64,000 nucleotides of DNA from Amoebidium appalachense (lineage: Eukaryota; Ichthyosporea). The DNA is taken from the NCBI GenBank assembly GCA_963693365.1, contig CAVNZM010000006.1, forward strand, positions 5,704,001-5,768,000, given 5' to 3'. A program made the position numbers and the translations under genes. The notes below the pieces were generated by a model. That model saw nothing but the letters and a program-made list of their open reading frames with translations. It had not been told where the DNA came from and did not search any database. Below, one piece after another: positions 1 through 11,952 of this stretch. Position 1 is the first letter of the stretch, and every line of letters starts with the position of its first letter.

Positions 1-1025
1 TTCCCAATAGAAAATGACTGCTGTACACTGTGTTGCCATTTCATTTCTATGTATACTATCAGAGGTTGGGGGGGGGGGGGGGGGGAGGGGGAGGGGGGTT
101 TCATTAAGGTTTATCGAATTTATCTGTTTTCACATTAACTGTAAAGTATAAGTTTTGTGTTGCCTACAAAGTCGAATGATGAATCAAAACTTTGATAGTC
201 GCAATTGACGATGTCATGGAGTCCTGCCAATTGAGTTATGGAAAATGGTGTTAGACTTTGAGTGCAGACTCCTACACTGCACGGTAAGCTTGAAGGTTCC
301 TTATAACGTGGACAGCCGCGCATGAATTCAGGCAGAATAAAGCTGAGGGCATTAATTGCACATAATTCAGAAGCGGCACAACAAAACCGTCACACGGAAA
401 CAGGCGCTGCAGGCAAGCCTTGATGATTGGGTGCCCGAGTGCACAAGGGTGTGTGTGTAAATGTGTGTGTATGTGTGTGTGTGTGTTTGTGTGTGTGCAC
501 GTACATGTGTGTGTGCATGTGTGTTAATGCGCGCACGAAGCTTTGAGTGCGTGTGTGTGTGTGTGTGCCTGCGTGCGGGCGCGTGTGTCGTGTGTGTGCA
601 GGTATGCGCGGGCGCCCGCGCACAGCCACACGTGCACACACGTGCCAGGCTAGCTCACGCAAGCGCTTGACCTGTGCATGTGTCGCTTCGGTCTGTGTGT
701 TGCACATGTGTGTGGGCTTGTGCATGTGCGTGCACGTGTGTGTGCGCGTGCTTGCGCTTGTACGTGTGTATGCACACGTGTGTGTGTGTGTGAGGGCCGG
801 GGGAAGGGGGGAAGGGGGGGGGGGGGGGGGGGGGATAAATGTGTAAGAAGGCCAGACCGCGCTTCACACAGCCGAAAAATGAAACACTTTGGTTCTTGAT
901 GTTTTAATTTATAACCGAGGAACGCTTCTACAAGGGCATGAGATGTGGAGGTGGTGGTGGTGGTGGTGAAAGTCGAAGGTCGATGGGATGGTAAGCCTTT
1001 GTGTGGCTTTTTTTTTTTTTTTTTG

Positions 1026-1078
<53 letters not shown>

Positions 1079-1101
1079 GGTGGTGGTGTTGGTGGTGATG
1101 G

Positions 1102-1138
<37 letters not shown>

Positions 1139-2290
1139 GGCCGTCTCGAAAATTCTATTTTTATCTTTCTATTTTTAGTAACACCCTTACATTTTGGTAG
1201 GCGGCACCAATATCCCTTGCGAACAGAGGGCCATGGGGGGGGGGGGGGGGGGGGGAGGGGGGGATGGAGTACGAAGTAAATAATCATGCCGGGCACAGCT
1301 GCAGAGACACCATGACGGCATGCCTTTTTTCGAGCTCGAGAACCCCAGAAAAAGGCTGGACACCCAGAAGTCTCAGATAGATCGTTTTATTGCCTAAGGC
1401 ACGACCTATGCCACTCAAGGAGATACATGTACACCGGAATGAACAGCACTCAAAAGAACAACCCCATTATATTTATGAGACCCCGGTCCCCGGCACCTAG
1501 TTTTGCCTATTGGTGGGGTTTCCATAAGCTAATAACACATTAACACACCTATTCTAATGATAGAACATACACTTACAGAGGGACACAAACACATACATAG
1601 GATCTATGTGCACTTGAGTATTTTACCGCAAGCCGATCTCTCGGCGAATTTGGATGTATTTCCCCTCTACTCCAAGCGTCTTCAAAATGTGTACATAAAA
1701 TCAACAGTGCTGAAACCATATTATGGATGGGTATAAGGCTGAAGGTAGATAACAGCCAAAGAACAAACTGGGGAAAACAAACAACCAAAAAAAAAAAAAA
1801 AAAAAAGTATTACAGGAGAGATAAGAACAGGTGGCAATCTATCTGCCCCATGTTCACATGCCAAAATGAAGAGAAAGGGGTCTTCATAAACTCTTCCAGT
1901 CATTGACTGAAATCGGTGACAGGATAACCCATCCCACGAATCGCTTCGTGTACCTACGTGATTTCGATGACATCATGTGTGTTGTGCTTCAATTCATTCC
2001 CCACCAAACAACCCCAGAACCCACCCCTCACAAAAAAGAAAGGATAGAACAACTTCAAACCCACACTCACATTGCTACGCCACAACGCCATACATGTAAC
2101 AGAGCTACGCTTACATAGACATAGGCCTAGTTGCCTATCATCGGCTGATTCGAAGAACACTCACCACTAAACAACAACAAACCAGGGATCGACCAATCCG
2201 CTGCGGCCACTACACAAACCAACCAATCAAACCACATCATGACACCTGCCCAATCACCAATCAAAATCACCGCCAAAACGGATCCTCCAA
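1..2290. other. Intergenic, simple-repeat rich
   Basis: No convincing gene was seen. The stretch holds poly-G runs (about 67-98, 817-834, 1104-1134, 1237-1262), a long (GT)n-rich tract (about 450-790 and 1025-1080) and an A-run at 1787-1806. Open frames here are translations of these repeats. A pyrimidine-tract/CAG acceptor-like signal occurs on the minus strand near 1775, but the frame after it has no recognisable content. Confidence 0.6.
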
Positions 2291-2889
2291 TCAAAACGCA
2301 TCGTACCCAACGGTCGTAGCCGCCGTGAACGGCATCCCAACGTCTCCCCTCATCAGAGCCTCAATCTCATCCGGCCGAATGTGCATATCATTATCAAGAA
2401 TGGAACTCGCAGTATCAACCCCCATCGCAAAACTTCCAGGGACGGTGGTAATCGTATCCACACCAGTCCCAAAACTATCCACAGGGCGTAAACCCATCGC
2501 AGGTACCGCCCCAATACTTCCATATCCCCTGTACCCAACGTCGTGAACCGGGTACTCAGGCATAACCGAGCCAAGATACGGGCCGGCATGACCCATATAC
2601 GTATCCATGGGCCGAACCGGACCGGCCGCGTGACCCATTCCCATATGCGGTGCCGAAGCCGTCCGGCCCAAACTGTACATCATTGGCCCGTGTCCGCCCA
2701 TCCCCATGTGCATATGATGCGCGTGCGCGTGGTGCGCGTGGTAGTGGTACGTGTGGTGTGCGTGTGCGTGGTGCGGGTAGTGATGTTGCATCATTTGCGG
2801 GGCTGGTGCTGGGTACATTCCCCTACGTGCCATCATTGCCTGATAGGCTGGGTTGCTCTGTGCCATCAAATATTCGTCATCTTCGACGA
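2291..2889 (-). CDS. C-terminal exon, His/Ala/Met-rich protein
   Basis: On the minus strand a pyrimidine tract and CAG acceptor at 2890-2892 open a 199-codon frame (entered in phase 1) that ends in TGA at 2291. It begins with an acidic EDDEYL segment. It then has a low-complexity stretch of alternating His, Ala, Tyr and Met (HHAHAHH-type runs), a Gly/Met/Pro-rich middle, and a less biased C-terminus that includes RPDEIEALMRGD. No known domain was recognised. The composition suggests a disordered regulatory or RNA/protein-binding tail; that is inference. It is probably the last exon of a longer minus-strand gene, perhaps the one at 3579-5075. The phases do not join directly (that gene leaves in phase 2, this exon enters in phase 1), so an exon between them is missing from my model. 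Confidence 0.55.
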
Positions 2890-2957
2890 CTGGGAAAAGG
2901 GGTAGGCCCCCCGGCCCTAGCGACGGACGTTGTTGGATGTCCGAAAGTGTGTCCAGG

Positions 2958-2958
<1 letters not shown>

Positions 2959-3046
<88 letters not shown>

Positions 3047-3056
3047 GGGGGGGGTT
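2959..3056. repeat. (GT)n microsatellite plus poly-G
   Basis: About 43 uninterrupted GT units are followed by a G-run. The tract lies just upstream (minus-strand sense) of the His-rich terminal exon, inside its presumed intron. Confidence 0.95.
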
Positions 3057-3578
3057 GATGGCCATTAGAGTCTGCTCATCAAATGCATAGAAGAGGTTGA
3101 AATAAAATCACGAGTGACCGGGGGTATAAGCACAGATTCCCTTGCAAAAGAAACACAACAAGAGGACATTAAAGATCATCGGAAGGAAGAAACACGAACA
3201 AGTACTAAGCCGCTACTTCCCCGACATATCACCAATACGTCATTAAGAACCTCATGGCTCCACTACTGTTACTGGATGCTCTATTTGGCTATGGAAAGTC
3301 TTCATTCCTTTTTCATTGCCATTCAAAGGAATCCTGGTTGTATGTATGTATATACATGCATATACATGTATATACATGTATGTATGCAATCGGCTTGGTG
3401 TTCAAAGTCTCGCAAAACACCCAGACAATTTTGTGGGTGCTATTTCGGTATTTGTCGTCAAGGGCATGTCTTTCCACGTGTGGTGCAGCACGGGGCCAGC
3501 AACCAAAAATGCGATGTCGGGAGACAATTGCAAAAGCAAAGAAAACCGAATTCGAGTTAGGTAATATGCGGCTCCTAC

Positions 3579-5075
3579 CTTTTTGATAGTTTTCGTGCGC
3601 CTGGAGCAAAGAATGATGCCGGTAGATTGCGTTCCCTCAGAGGCTTTTCGGCTCCCTCGGGCTTAACCTCTTCAGTGGCGGCGGTTCCTTCTTCGCCTTG
3701 CGTAGTTACAGCCGGGGCCGGGGCTCCAATGCCAGCTGTGAACACGGGAACCGTTTTAGCTTTTTGTTCTTTTTGCTTTCCCCCCTCCCTGTTCCGTTCT
3801 CTTACCATCTGTGTTCCTTTTCATTGTTCTCCCAGTTCATTTTCACCATTTCGGTTGCTGGAGTATGTGAGTGCACGTACGTTGCTTACGAGCTAGATTC
3901 CATGTTTTCATATTCTGACTGGAGAATGCTTTCATCACAAGAACCCTCCCCCCTCCCCCCTCCCCATCCCCCCCCTCCCTCCTCAGTCAATCAATTTTGC
4001 ACGTGGAGCAGAGCCTTACCTGCATCAGCTGGTGCCGATTCGACTGGGGTGCTGTTTGTGCGCTTGACTTTTGTTGGATAAGGGGCTGGCCGTGAACTGT
4101 CCATTGGACTACTGAAAAGAATAGAACCCCGTCAGATTATAACGACAATATCCTAACCCCCCCCCCCCCCCTACCCCCCCTCCCTCCCCCTCCCCCCCCC
4201 TCCTCCCTCCCCCCCCCCCCCCCCCCCCCCAATAACCACCACCACCACCAACCCCACCCCTACACACATACACACACCGCCATCACAGCAATATATATAC
4301 CGTGCTTTGTAACAGCATAAACGTCACTAGTGTGCTTGTGGTAGCATCTATACACAAAGTCACACGGCAGAAACACAGGCAGTATTGTTTGTAAGTTGGC
4401 ACGGCAGGATTGCATTATCTCGAGCAGGAGAAAAAATAAGAAAAAGAAAGGAAGGCAGGAAAAACACCCGTGCGCACGGTACGTCTGGGTTACAGGGGCC
4501 AGAGGTTGGGCACTTAAAAAGAGATGCAGACAAACCCACCTCTCGGTGTCCTTTTTTAGCAATGCCAGTGCTCTTGCAAAATGATCCTCTGCCTGGCCAT
4601 TCTCCATCACCGTGTCTGTGCTGTTGCAGGCATACGTGCCGTTAGACCAGGCACGACCGACACACCCCAGCAAAACGGTAAAAACAAGGTTCCACTACCC
4701 TCGTTTCCTTCACCCCGTACCACGAGCACCTTTTTCTCCCGATTATTACATGTCATAGTAATCCCCCCTCCCCCTTTCCCATACAAGAACATATCAGCCC
4801 TACCAATTCTTCGTCACCAGGCCGTGGCACCTTAAACTAAGAAGGCAACCCCCCCACCCCCACACACACACACCCCCTCCCCCCCCCCCCCCCCTTCCCC
4901 CCCTCCCCTTTCACCACCACCACACACACACGCGCAAAAAAAAAGAAAAATAAATAAATAAATAAATCAAGACTAGGAACACCAGTCAAAAGAAAAAACA
5001 GAAAAACCACCTACCTCTTTTCGACGTTTCCAACCGTGTGCCTTCGTACCCGCGGGCCCTTCATTTTCAAGGTTG
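3579..5075 (-). CDS. Four-exon N-terminal gene part, unknown protein
   Basis: Four minus-strand exons join with consistent phases: 5075-5015 (ATG at 5064-5062), 4620-4540, 4108-4020 and 3735-3579. Each is flanked by AG acceptors and GTAGG/GTGGG/GTAAG donors. The first is basic (MKGPRVRRHTVGNVEKS), the second is a short amphipathic helix containing DHFARALALLKKD, the third is Ser/Pro-rich, and the fourth has an AGIGAPAPAV segment, a Glu-rich stretch and a basic end (PGARKLSKR). The last exon leaves in phase 2 and the following exon was not found. The HFxxAL pattern recalls the TDU motif of Vestigial-like co-regulators, but one short match is weak. It looks like a small disordered nuclear or regulatory protein; no function is assigned. 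Confidence 0.5.
4157..4259. repeat. Poly-C/CCT tract
   Basis: C-runs broken by single T residues, then CCA repeats. The tract sits in the intron between two exons of the minus-strand gene at 3.6-5.1 kb. Confidence 0.9.
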
Positions 5076-7154
5076 CTGAAATATACCTAGAGCAACAGGA
5101 CCGCACAGTCAGAAAGAGACGTTTCGAATGTGTATGCTCTAGTGTGTGACTGGTAAAAAAAGCTGGTTCGTGCTATAATCCATTTTGCTCTCCGAGTCAG
5201 ACCTACGTCTCTTCAAATGGCACATAAGGGGGTAACTCCGACGTGAAAAAATTATTTTAGCCCGCCCACTGTTTCGAGCATGTTTCGACAATAAGGAGTG
5301 AAACATAGGTGTTGGGACTTGGCACAACCGCACCATGGGTTAAAGAAAAAGGAGTCTTGGCTACAGTACCATGTGATGCAAGAGCTTCCAAACGCAATTG
5401 AGAGGGTGTGTGTTTGTCACGTAACATTGCTCCTGAGGGCATGTGAGGGAGGCGAAAAGGTAAAGGTGGGTGTGAGATGATGCTTGAGAGGAGATTTGGA
5501 ATCGAAGTACAGTATCAAAATCGAAATCTCAGGGGTAAAGGAACATCAGTTTACCTTAAGGACAGGGGAGGGAACCCGGGGGGGAGGGGGGGGGGGGGGG
5601 GGGGGGAGGGGATGTTGGTGTTCGAGTGTAAGTGTGTGGAGAGGGGAGAAGCATTGAATCAATGTTGTTACGACCGCTTTTCTCTTTCCTTTTAGACAAA
5701 ACCGACATATTGACATTCATCAAATACGGTAAATACGGTGCGCCAATATGCCAAGCCTCCTCCCTCCCACCCTCATAGCATGCCTGTTAACTCACATCGG
5801 GTGCTTGAGTGTAACCTTGTGACATCAACTTCAACACAGATTTAGTCGGTATTTGCCTCCAATCAAAGCACGTCACTTAACACACGTGCAACACTCGATT
5901 CCAGTCATGTGTGCTCTAGTGCAAGGATTAGAGTGTGCGAGGGGATATAATGAACTTTTCAAAAGCTGGAGTAAAGTGGAGGTAACTCCTTGTGGACCAG
6001 CCAATTGCTACCATAAAGTCCGTACCTTCGTGTAGAACCGCACAAGGTGCTTTGTTGTTCGCTGAACCGATGTGTACAGTAAACGGTATTGTGTTTAGTT
6101 TACGAACGCAAATTGTAGGGATTCAATGTGACCCTGTATGGTACTGTATGTTAAATTGACCTCAGCAGCTGATGTGAAGACTTGAGCACCTAATGGCTAT
6201 GGGTGGTGTCCCGTCGGCTTAACTCAACGGAAACACAAGCCCGCCAGGCTCTACTTTTCAAACTCCGGAATATTTCTTAAACTAGAGCATACAGTCAATA
6301 GCTTCGTCTTGAAATGCGCAGCTGTGTGTACTCAATTCTACACAGATGCCTTCATTCACTTCCTACGTTTTGTTTGTATTTTGTTTTCATAACTGGGCCG
6401 GGAAGCAGCTGTTAGAATGTGACCCCAACCTTGTAATGATTGTACCCACTAGTGTCTGTATTCACAAAAACGCGTGTGCCGAGGTACTTTAAGCAACAAG
6501 GTGCACGACTTTCTGGTTTTTCACTGCCTCTTGCACTTCATAAAAAGGTGATTTGCAAAACACAACCGTCATAGCCCTACATAAAACGGGCGGTGAGGGA
6601 CTGAACGTGCCGAAGTGCACGCGATGTACACAAACACAGAAGAACATTGGTGTCGGCATCGCCGCATTGCATCACAAGGCAACTTGATAAAATGTCTAAA
6701 TCTGAAAAAGTAAACTTTTGAATAAAGAGCCCCAAACGTCCTATGTCAAAAAGGTGTTGAGCCCACAACAGTTGAGTTGGTGGAAAATGGAAATCTGTAA
6801 AGCTATTATTTTAAATGCATATTTCGGGGATTGTATTCCACAGGCCGTAGGAGAGCCGAAAGACCTGAACCCAATCACGTCGCTCCAATTTATTCTCTAG
6901 ATAATGGCATTCTACATTGTCATGAGTGCGTAAGAAATCTGAGCGGCATGATTTGGCATAAACAGCACTGTAGAACTAGAGCAGAGATTCCAGCCAATAA
7001 TATTGTTTTTATTCTTATTTGGCAAATTTCGAGACCCCTTGTTATATGCCGATCAACCACATGGACTGAACCCTTAGCCCATGGTTGAATGATGCCCCAG
7101 TTCATATTGCTGACCAATCACAAAAAATACAACTTAAGGCTTATTTTCCTATAG
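5076..7154. other. Mostly non-coding, mixed-composition DNA
   Basis: This is one of the few long stretches with little simple repeat (a G-run at 5579-5607 is the exception). Two exon-like signals were seen on the plus strand: a T-rich acceptor at 5694 with a short open segment to a GTAAAT donor near 5729, and a CAG at 6840-6842 followed by a short frame ending at 6900. Neither could be joined in phase to the exon at 7155, so neither is called. Confidence 0.4.
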
Positions 7155-7313
7155 GACCTATACAATGCATCTGTCAAGTCAAACATCGTTCGAGCTTTCA
7201 GGAATATGATTGGGCTAGCGGCTAAGATCCAAGATGTGATCATCTCATGGCGTCAGCCAAACGTTCAGGTAGGAACAAAACAAGGGCACAAAAAATTGGT
7301 AAAACATCAATAA
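7155..7313 (+). CDS. Probable terminal exon, unknown gene
   Basis: A pyrimidine-rich tract and ATAG acceptor end at 7154 and open a clean phase-0 frame. It starts DLYNASVKSNIVRAF, continues through a hydrophobic helix (IGLAAKIQDVIISW) and reads either to a GTAGGA donor after position 7268 or on to a TAA at 7311-7313 with a Lys-rich tail. An AATAAA overlaps the stop, which supports the terminal-exon reading. Base composition and residue usage look coding and there is no repeat here. The family is not recognised, and upstream exons were not identified with confidence. It converges with the minus-strand gene end at 7601. Confidence 0.45.
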   Translation, partial: DLYNASVKSNIVRAFRNMIGLAAKIQDVIISWRQPNVQVGTKQGHKKLVKHQ

Positions 7314-7600
7314 AAGAGATTTTTATTATTATTGCTGCATACGCAATTAGTTTCGGGGTTTTTGCTATTATGGCTATCTTACTCCTAAAATGTCCCGCAA
7401 ACTTGTGCAAAACTTGATGTGGTGCTTGAAGCGGCTAAGCCTTGAGGAGCCAATCAAGGGATTTAATTGGTAAAATGTCATTCTGTACATTCCAAGGAAT
7501 TCAGAACTTGATAAATAACTAGAGCAATTACTTGACATGACATTTAACGAATCACATCGCTAGTCAATCAATAATGTGATTGGTTAATTGATCTTTTATC

Positions 7601-8215
7601 TTACTCAAACGAGTCGAACTTGCCATTGACCCTCGTATAAGATGTATCAATGAATTGCGTCGGCAGAGTGCCTCCCCGATTTGCAACGTCATCTAAGCCT
7701 AGGCCTGCGCTTGCTGCGGATTCTGGGGCAGCCCAGGTTCTTCCCATCCACTCCCGGGTGGCTCTGCGCAGAGCTGCACGAAAAGGGCCAAGCCAAAGAC
7801 ATAATTAATATTAATTTAGATTTACATAAAGAGCTAAATCTCTACTAATATGTGACCTCGCTGCTGTATGTTCGTTGGACTGATCCGCATACGAGCAGCG
7901 GGCCAATTGGTATCATAGGGCATCCCGTGATCGCGAGCTCGAGTCGGCGCGGAACGCCCATGGCCCAGGCTGCCGGCCAGGAGCGCTGTTGTTCTGATTG
8001 AATCCGGAACACATATTAAAAGATGTATACAAAATGACGTCCCTAACACGGAAGGGGGAAAAAAAGACTGTAAACTATCACTAAAAAATGCTTTAAGGAA
8101 CCATAAAAGCTACAAAAAGCGTTTTGGGTGTTCCTGTTCCTACCCGCAAGCGCGGGCGACCGTTCCAGTGGTCCCTGTATAAGATACAGAATGCACAGCC
8201 GGGCCCCGGCCCGAG
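7601..8215 (-). CDS. Three-exon 3' gene part, unknown protein
   Basis: Minus-strand exons 8215-8144, 7993-7857 and 7773-7601 join in matching phases (2 to 2, then 1 to 1). Acceptors are TTTGCAG, AATCAG and GTGCAG; donors are GTAGG and GTCAC. The last exon encodes 56 residues, including REWMGRTWAAPES and FIDTSYTRVNGKFDSFE, and ends in TAA at 7601-7603. The middle exon carries RDHGMPYDTNWPAARM. The sequence is non-repetitive and GC-richer than its surroundings. I do not recognise the family; the mix of Trp, Arg and Pro suggests a globular C-terminus. The 5' part lies at higher coordinates, which are occupied by a (CT)n/C-run block, and could not be traced. Confidence 0.45.
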
Positions 8216-8469
8216 CTGCAAAGTTGTAACGGTTCGCACGTACCGTGGTCACGAGCGGTGCACATGCATGCACATGCGCACAGAGTATGACAGATATATA
8301 AATTTTTTTAAACAAAAAAAAAAGTAGGAATATCCGTGTGTGTTTGTTTGAGTGAGTGTAGCACTCCATCCAAGTGGGTATGTACACGTTTTAATACCTA
8401 GTAGTGTGATAAAGTGTACATGTGCGTGTCAAACTACTTAAGGGTAACGAAAGCTTCATCCCTTGCTTA

Positions 8470-8689
8470 GCGATTTCTCTGTCTCTTCCTCCCTCCCTCC
8501 CTCGGTCCCTCTTTCCCTCCCTCCCTCTCTCTCTCTCTCTCTCTACCCCCCCCCTCCCCCCACCCTCCTTCTCTCTTTCTCTCTCTCCCTCTCTCCCCCC
8601 CCCCCCCCCCTCCCCTCCCTTCCTCCCTCCCTCTTTCTCCCTCCCTCTCTCCCTCTCTCTCCTTTCTCTCCCCCCCCCCCCCCCCTTCT

Positions 8690-8739
<50 letters not shown>

Positions 8740-9170
8740 CCCCCCCCCCCCCCCCCCCCCTCTCCCTCTCCCTCTCCCTCTCCCTCTCCCCCCGCTACCC
8801 TCTCCTGTTCCTCCCCTCCCTCCCCCTCCCTCCCTCTCCCCCTCCCTCCCTCCTTCTCTCCCTCCCTCTCTCCCTCCCCGCGCATCCTTCCTCGGACCCT
8901 CCTTCCCTCCCTCTCTACCTCCTTCCGGCTGTCTGTCTCCCTCCCTCCCTCCCTCCCTCCCTCCTCTCTCTCCTCTCACCTCCCTCCTCTCTCTCTCTCT
9001 CTCTCTCTCTCTCCCCCCCCCCCCCCCTCTCTCTCTCTCCCTCTTTCCCCTCTCTCTCTCCTCTCCTCTAGCTTCCTCCCCCTCCCCCCCTCCCCACCCT
9101 TTCTTCCATCCTCCCTCCCTGAATCCACCATCTCTCACCCCCCCCCCCCCCTCCGCCCCCCCCGCTCAAT
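8470..9170. repeat. 700-bp pure polypyrimidine (CT/C)n tract
   Basis: Nearly uninterrupted C and T on the plus strand: CCCT, CT and C-run blocks with rare purines. All long open frames here (Ser/Pro/Leu on plus, Arg/Glu/Gly on minus) are repeat translations. A (CA)n tract follows at about 9223-9285. Confidence 0.95.
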
Positions 9171-9217
9171 TACTCCCACTCCCTTTTTCCGTCCGCTGAA
9201 ATACACATGCACACGTG

Positions 9218-9285
<68 letters not shown>

Positions 9286-9501
9286 ACACAAACACAACCA
9301 TCAGGCTCCCCACCTTATGACACAATTTCTTTTCTTTCAGAAAGGAAGCCACAAGTGCGTTTTATGATCTTGCATGGAGCAAACTTAAACTTGGCCCTCA
9401 CTAAGTTTATGTATGCTTCATTCATTTCTACAACTACCATACATACTCTCTATTATGCCTAGACACTTACGTTTCCATAATGCGCAGGGCAACAGAGGAA
9501 A

Positions 9502-10889
9502 ATGGGGGACATTGAAGCAGCGAGAGTGACCGAGGAACAGCTGAAAGAGTTTGTTTCTTTGGTGGATGAGCTTGAGCGACGCATCAACGCCTTCTACGAC
9601 TACCTGTAAGTGCACAAATTAGTTGCAGTGCACGTTGTATTGGTGCCCCCCCCCCCCCCCTCCCCCGCTCCCCCCCCCCCCCCCCAGGGGAATAGGTCGA
9701 AACTCGGGTACTGTGGATGACGTGGGCCCCCCCTGAGGATGGGCTCTGCTTATTATGCATACTCTTTATGTATGGCTTGCATTCTGCATCGTGTTATCCG
9801 TTTGTTCTTGTGTACTTCGTACTTTTTGACGCATTCAAAACCCCCCCTTCCTCCCCCTCATGCACACCCTTCCCCTCCCCCTTTCTCCCTCCTCCTCCCC
9901 TTCCCTTGGCAACCCTCCCGAGCTGCCTCTCTTTCCTTCGTCTGATCTGCACCTCTTCACCGGTTCTACCGCCCCCCTCCCCCTCCCCTCCCCCTCCCCT
10001 CCCCCCTCCCTTCCCGCATGCAGCACAACAAGTAAACAAAACAAACCCCATCCACTCCACCTTGGTGTTCGATACATTCTTATTTCTTATACTTATTCTT
10101 GCTGCTGCGTTTGTTGCATTTCTACGTGTACCCCCCCCCCTCCCCCTCCTCCTCCTCCCCTTCCCACACACACACCCATTTTTTTTTCTTTGATTTAAAC
10201 CCCTTTTGTTCTTGTCCCTCGTCCCTCCCTCCCTCCCTCCCTCCCCCCTCCCTTCGTCCTTTCCTGACCTGTTTCCCTCCCTCCCTCCCTCCTTTCCTCT
10301 CTCTCCCTCCCTCCCTCCCTCTCTCCCTCCCTACTTTCCTCCCCTCCTCCCTCTCCAACCTTCTCCCTGTCCCCCTTCCTCCCCTTCCCCTCTCTCTCCT
10401 TCCCCCCCTCCATGTCATTTCCATTCACAACTTGCCCATTTCCTGCTTTGTGCTCCTTCACTCCTTCCACCCATACTTGCTTTTAGCTCTTTCGTTCGTT
10501 CGTCACTAGCCCCCACCGGTTCCTCCCCTTCCCCCCGTTTTTACCCGCTTACCCCTATCCTCCCACCCCACCCCACCCCCCACCCACCCACCCACCCGTT
10601 TCTTCCCCTTGGTCTGTGAATCTCTCCAGCCACCATCTGCTTCCCACTCTTGTCTTTATCTTTCATTTCACATTACGATTAACCATCTCTCACTCCCTGT
10701 CACGGATTTCACTTAACCCCCACCCACCAACCCACCTGCCCCCGCCTCCTCCCGGGGGTCTTCCGAAGGACGTAACCACTCTTGATCATAGGCTCTGTTC
10801 GATATTTTCTGCCTGCACGTTTTGATTTCGTCTTTTGCATTTTTGCCTTCGTATTTTCAAAGGTCCTTGCTTCCAGCATTCCTGTGCAT

Positions 10890-10969
<80 letters not shown>

Positions 10970-11397
10970 GAAAAGAAAAAGAAAAGAAAAGAAAGAAAGA
11001 AACACACAATGCTTACTATCCACCCTTACCTGATTTTCTTTACTACCTTTCTCCTCTACTAACCCCCCCCCCCCCCCCCCCCCCCCCTCTCCTCCCCCTT
11101 CCCCCCTCCCCTCACTATCCTGCAGTCACCTTCCTATATATCTATCTACTTGAGGGTTTTCCCGTTGTTGTCTTGCGCTTCCCCCCCCTCCGCCCACCCC
11201 GGCGTCTGCATGCTCGCCTGTAGTACCTTTCAATTCCTTCACCTTTTATTCCCTTGAGGATTTGTGTCGGCGTATGTCACTAAGTTCGTGAATGTGGTGG
11301 TGATGGTTGGGACGGTGGGGGCATCAGCAGGGGGCAGGGGGGAAGGAGGGAGGGAGGAGCTGCATAGCAATTCAATTTATAAAAAAAGTGTGTGCAT

Positions 11398-11458
<61 letters not shown>

Positions 11459-11952
11459 TCCCCCGTGCGCGCGACAGACACAGAAGAAAAGACACACACA
11501 CACGTGCACGCGTATGCATGCATACACACTTGCGCATGTACGTCTGGCATGCCACACTGCTCTAATGCAACATACATACGTTCACACGGACCCAAACAGA
11601 CGCAGGAAGACTAGATAACAAGCTGTGGATATTTTGTGTGTTTTTGTATTGTTCACTCTACTTGCCCACTGTTTCTAATACTCCTTCCCCTTTTCACAGA
11701 GACCAACACCCCAACCCATCACTTGTTCAGGCAGAAGAAATGGCCGGAGCTGTGGTAACAAAAGCGCAAGAAATCCAAGGCAGGCAGAAACTCCTAGCAA
11801 ACATCGTACCCGAAGAAACACCAAAACCACCAGAGGAAACACAGCAGGCGGCGGAATTACTTTCAAGTCTCAGGCAGAAGGGGGACGGTATGAGGGCGAA
11901 CCTGGCTAAACTGCAGACCAATTGCAAGGCTGCGTTAAAAGCTTTTGCGTAA
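9502..11952 (+). CDS. Two-exon gene, 118-aa helical protein
   Basis: Exon 1 runs from the ATG at 9502 to 9605 and ends in phase 2 at a GTAAGT donor. Exon 2 runs from 11700 after TTTTCACAG to a TAA at 11950-11952; the junction restores a codon and gives 118 residues. The protein is strongly helical and charged. It has an N-terminal amphipathic helix (EEQLKEFVSLVDELERRI), a short NAFYDYLDQHPNP linker, a Gln/Ala-rich helix, a Pro/Glu-rich hinge (PEETPKPPEET) and a final helix (LRQKGDGMRANLAKLQ). Its size and coiled-coil character fit a small subunit of a cytoskeletal, kinetochore or vesicle-tethering complex, but no family was recognised. The intron of about 2.1 kb holds a truncated retroelement copy (9686-9840) and long C-runs. 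Confidence 0.7.
9686..9840 (+). mobile_element. 5'-truncated retroelement copy (about 155 bp)
   Basis: Nearly identical to the 3'-terminal part of the reverse-transcriptase element at 35843-40430. It starts after a C-run and ends in CGCATTCAAAA directly before another C-run. It lies in the intron of the two-exon gene at 9502-11952. The 45-codon frame inside it is a by-product of the repeat and recurs in every copy. Confidence 0.85.
10890..11000. repeat. Poly-C, poly-A and AAAAG repeat block
   Basis: A C-run of over 40 bases passes directly into an A-run and then AAAAG-type repeats. It is inside the intron of the gene at 9502-11952. (CA)n follows at about 11399-11455. Confidence 0.95.

Noticed and set aside
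9223-9285. CRISPR-like or other regular arrays in (CA)n and GT regions
   Set aside because: Simple dinucleotide repeats without spacer structure; no CRISPR array exists in this eukaryotic window.
8391-9462. Long Ser/Pro/Leu and Arg/Glu/Gly frames of up to 346 codons
   Set aside because: They are translations of a pure polypyrimidine tract and its complement in several frames; no splice or start context and no family.
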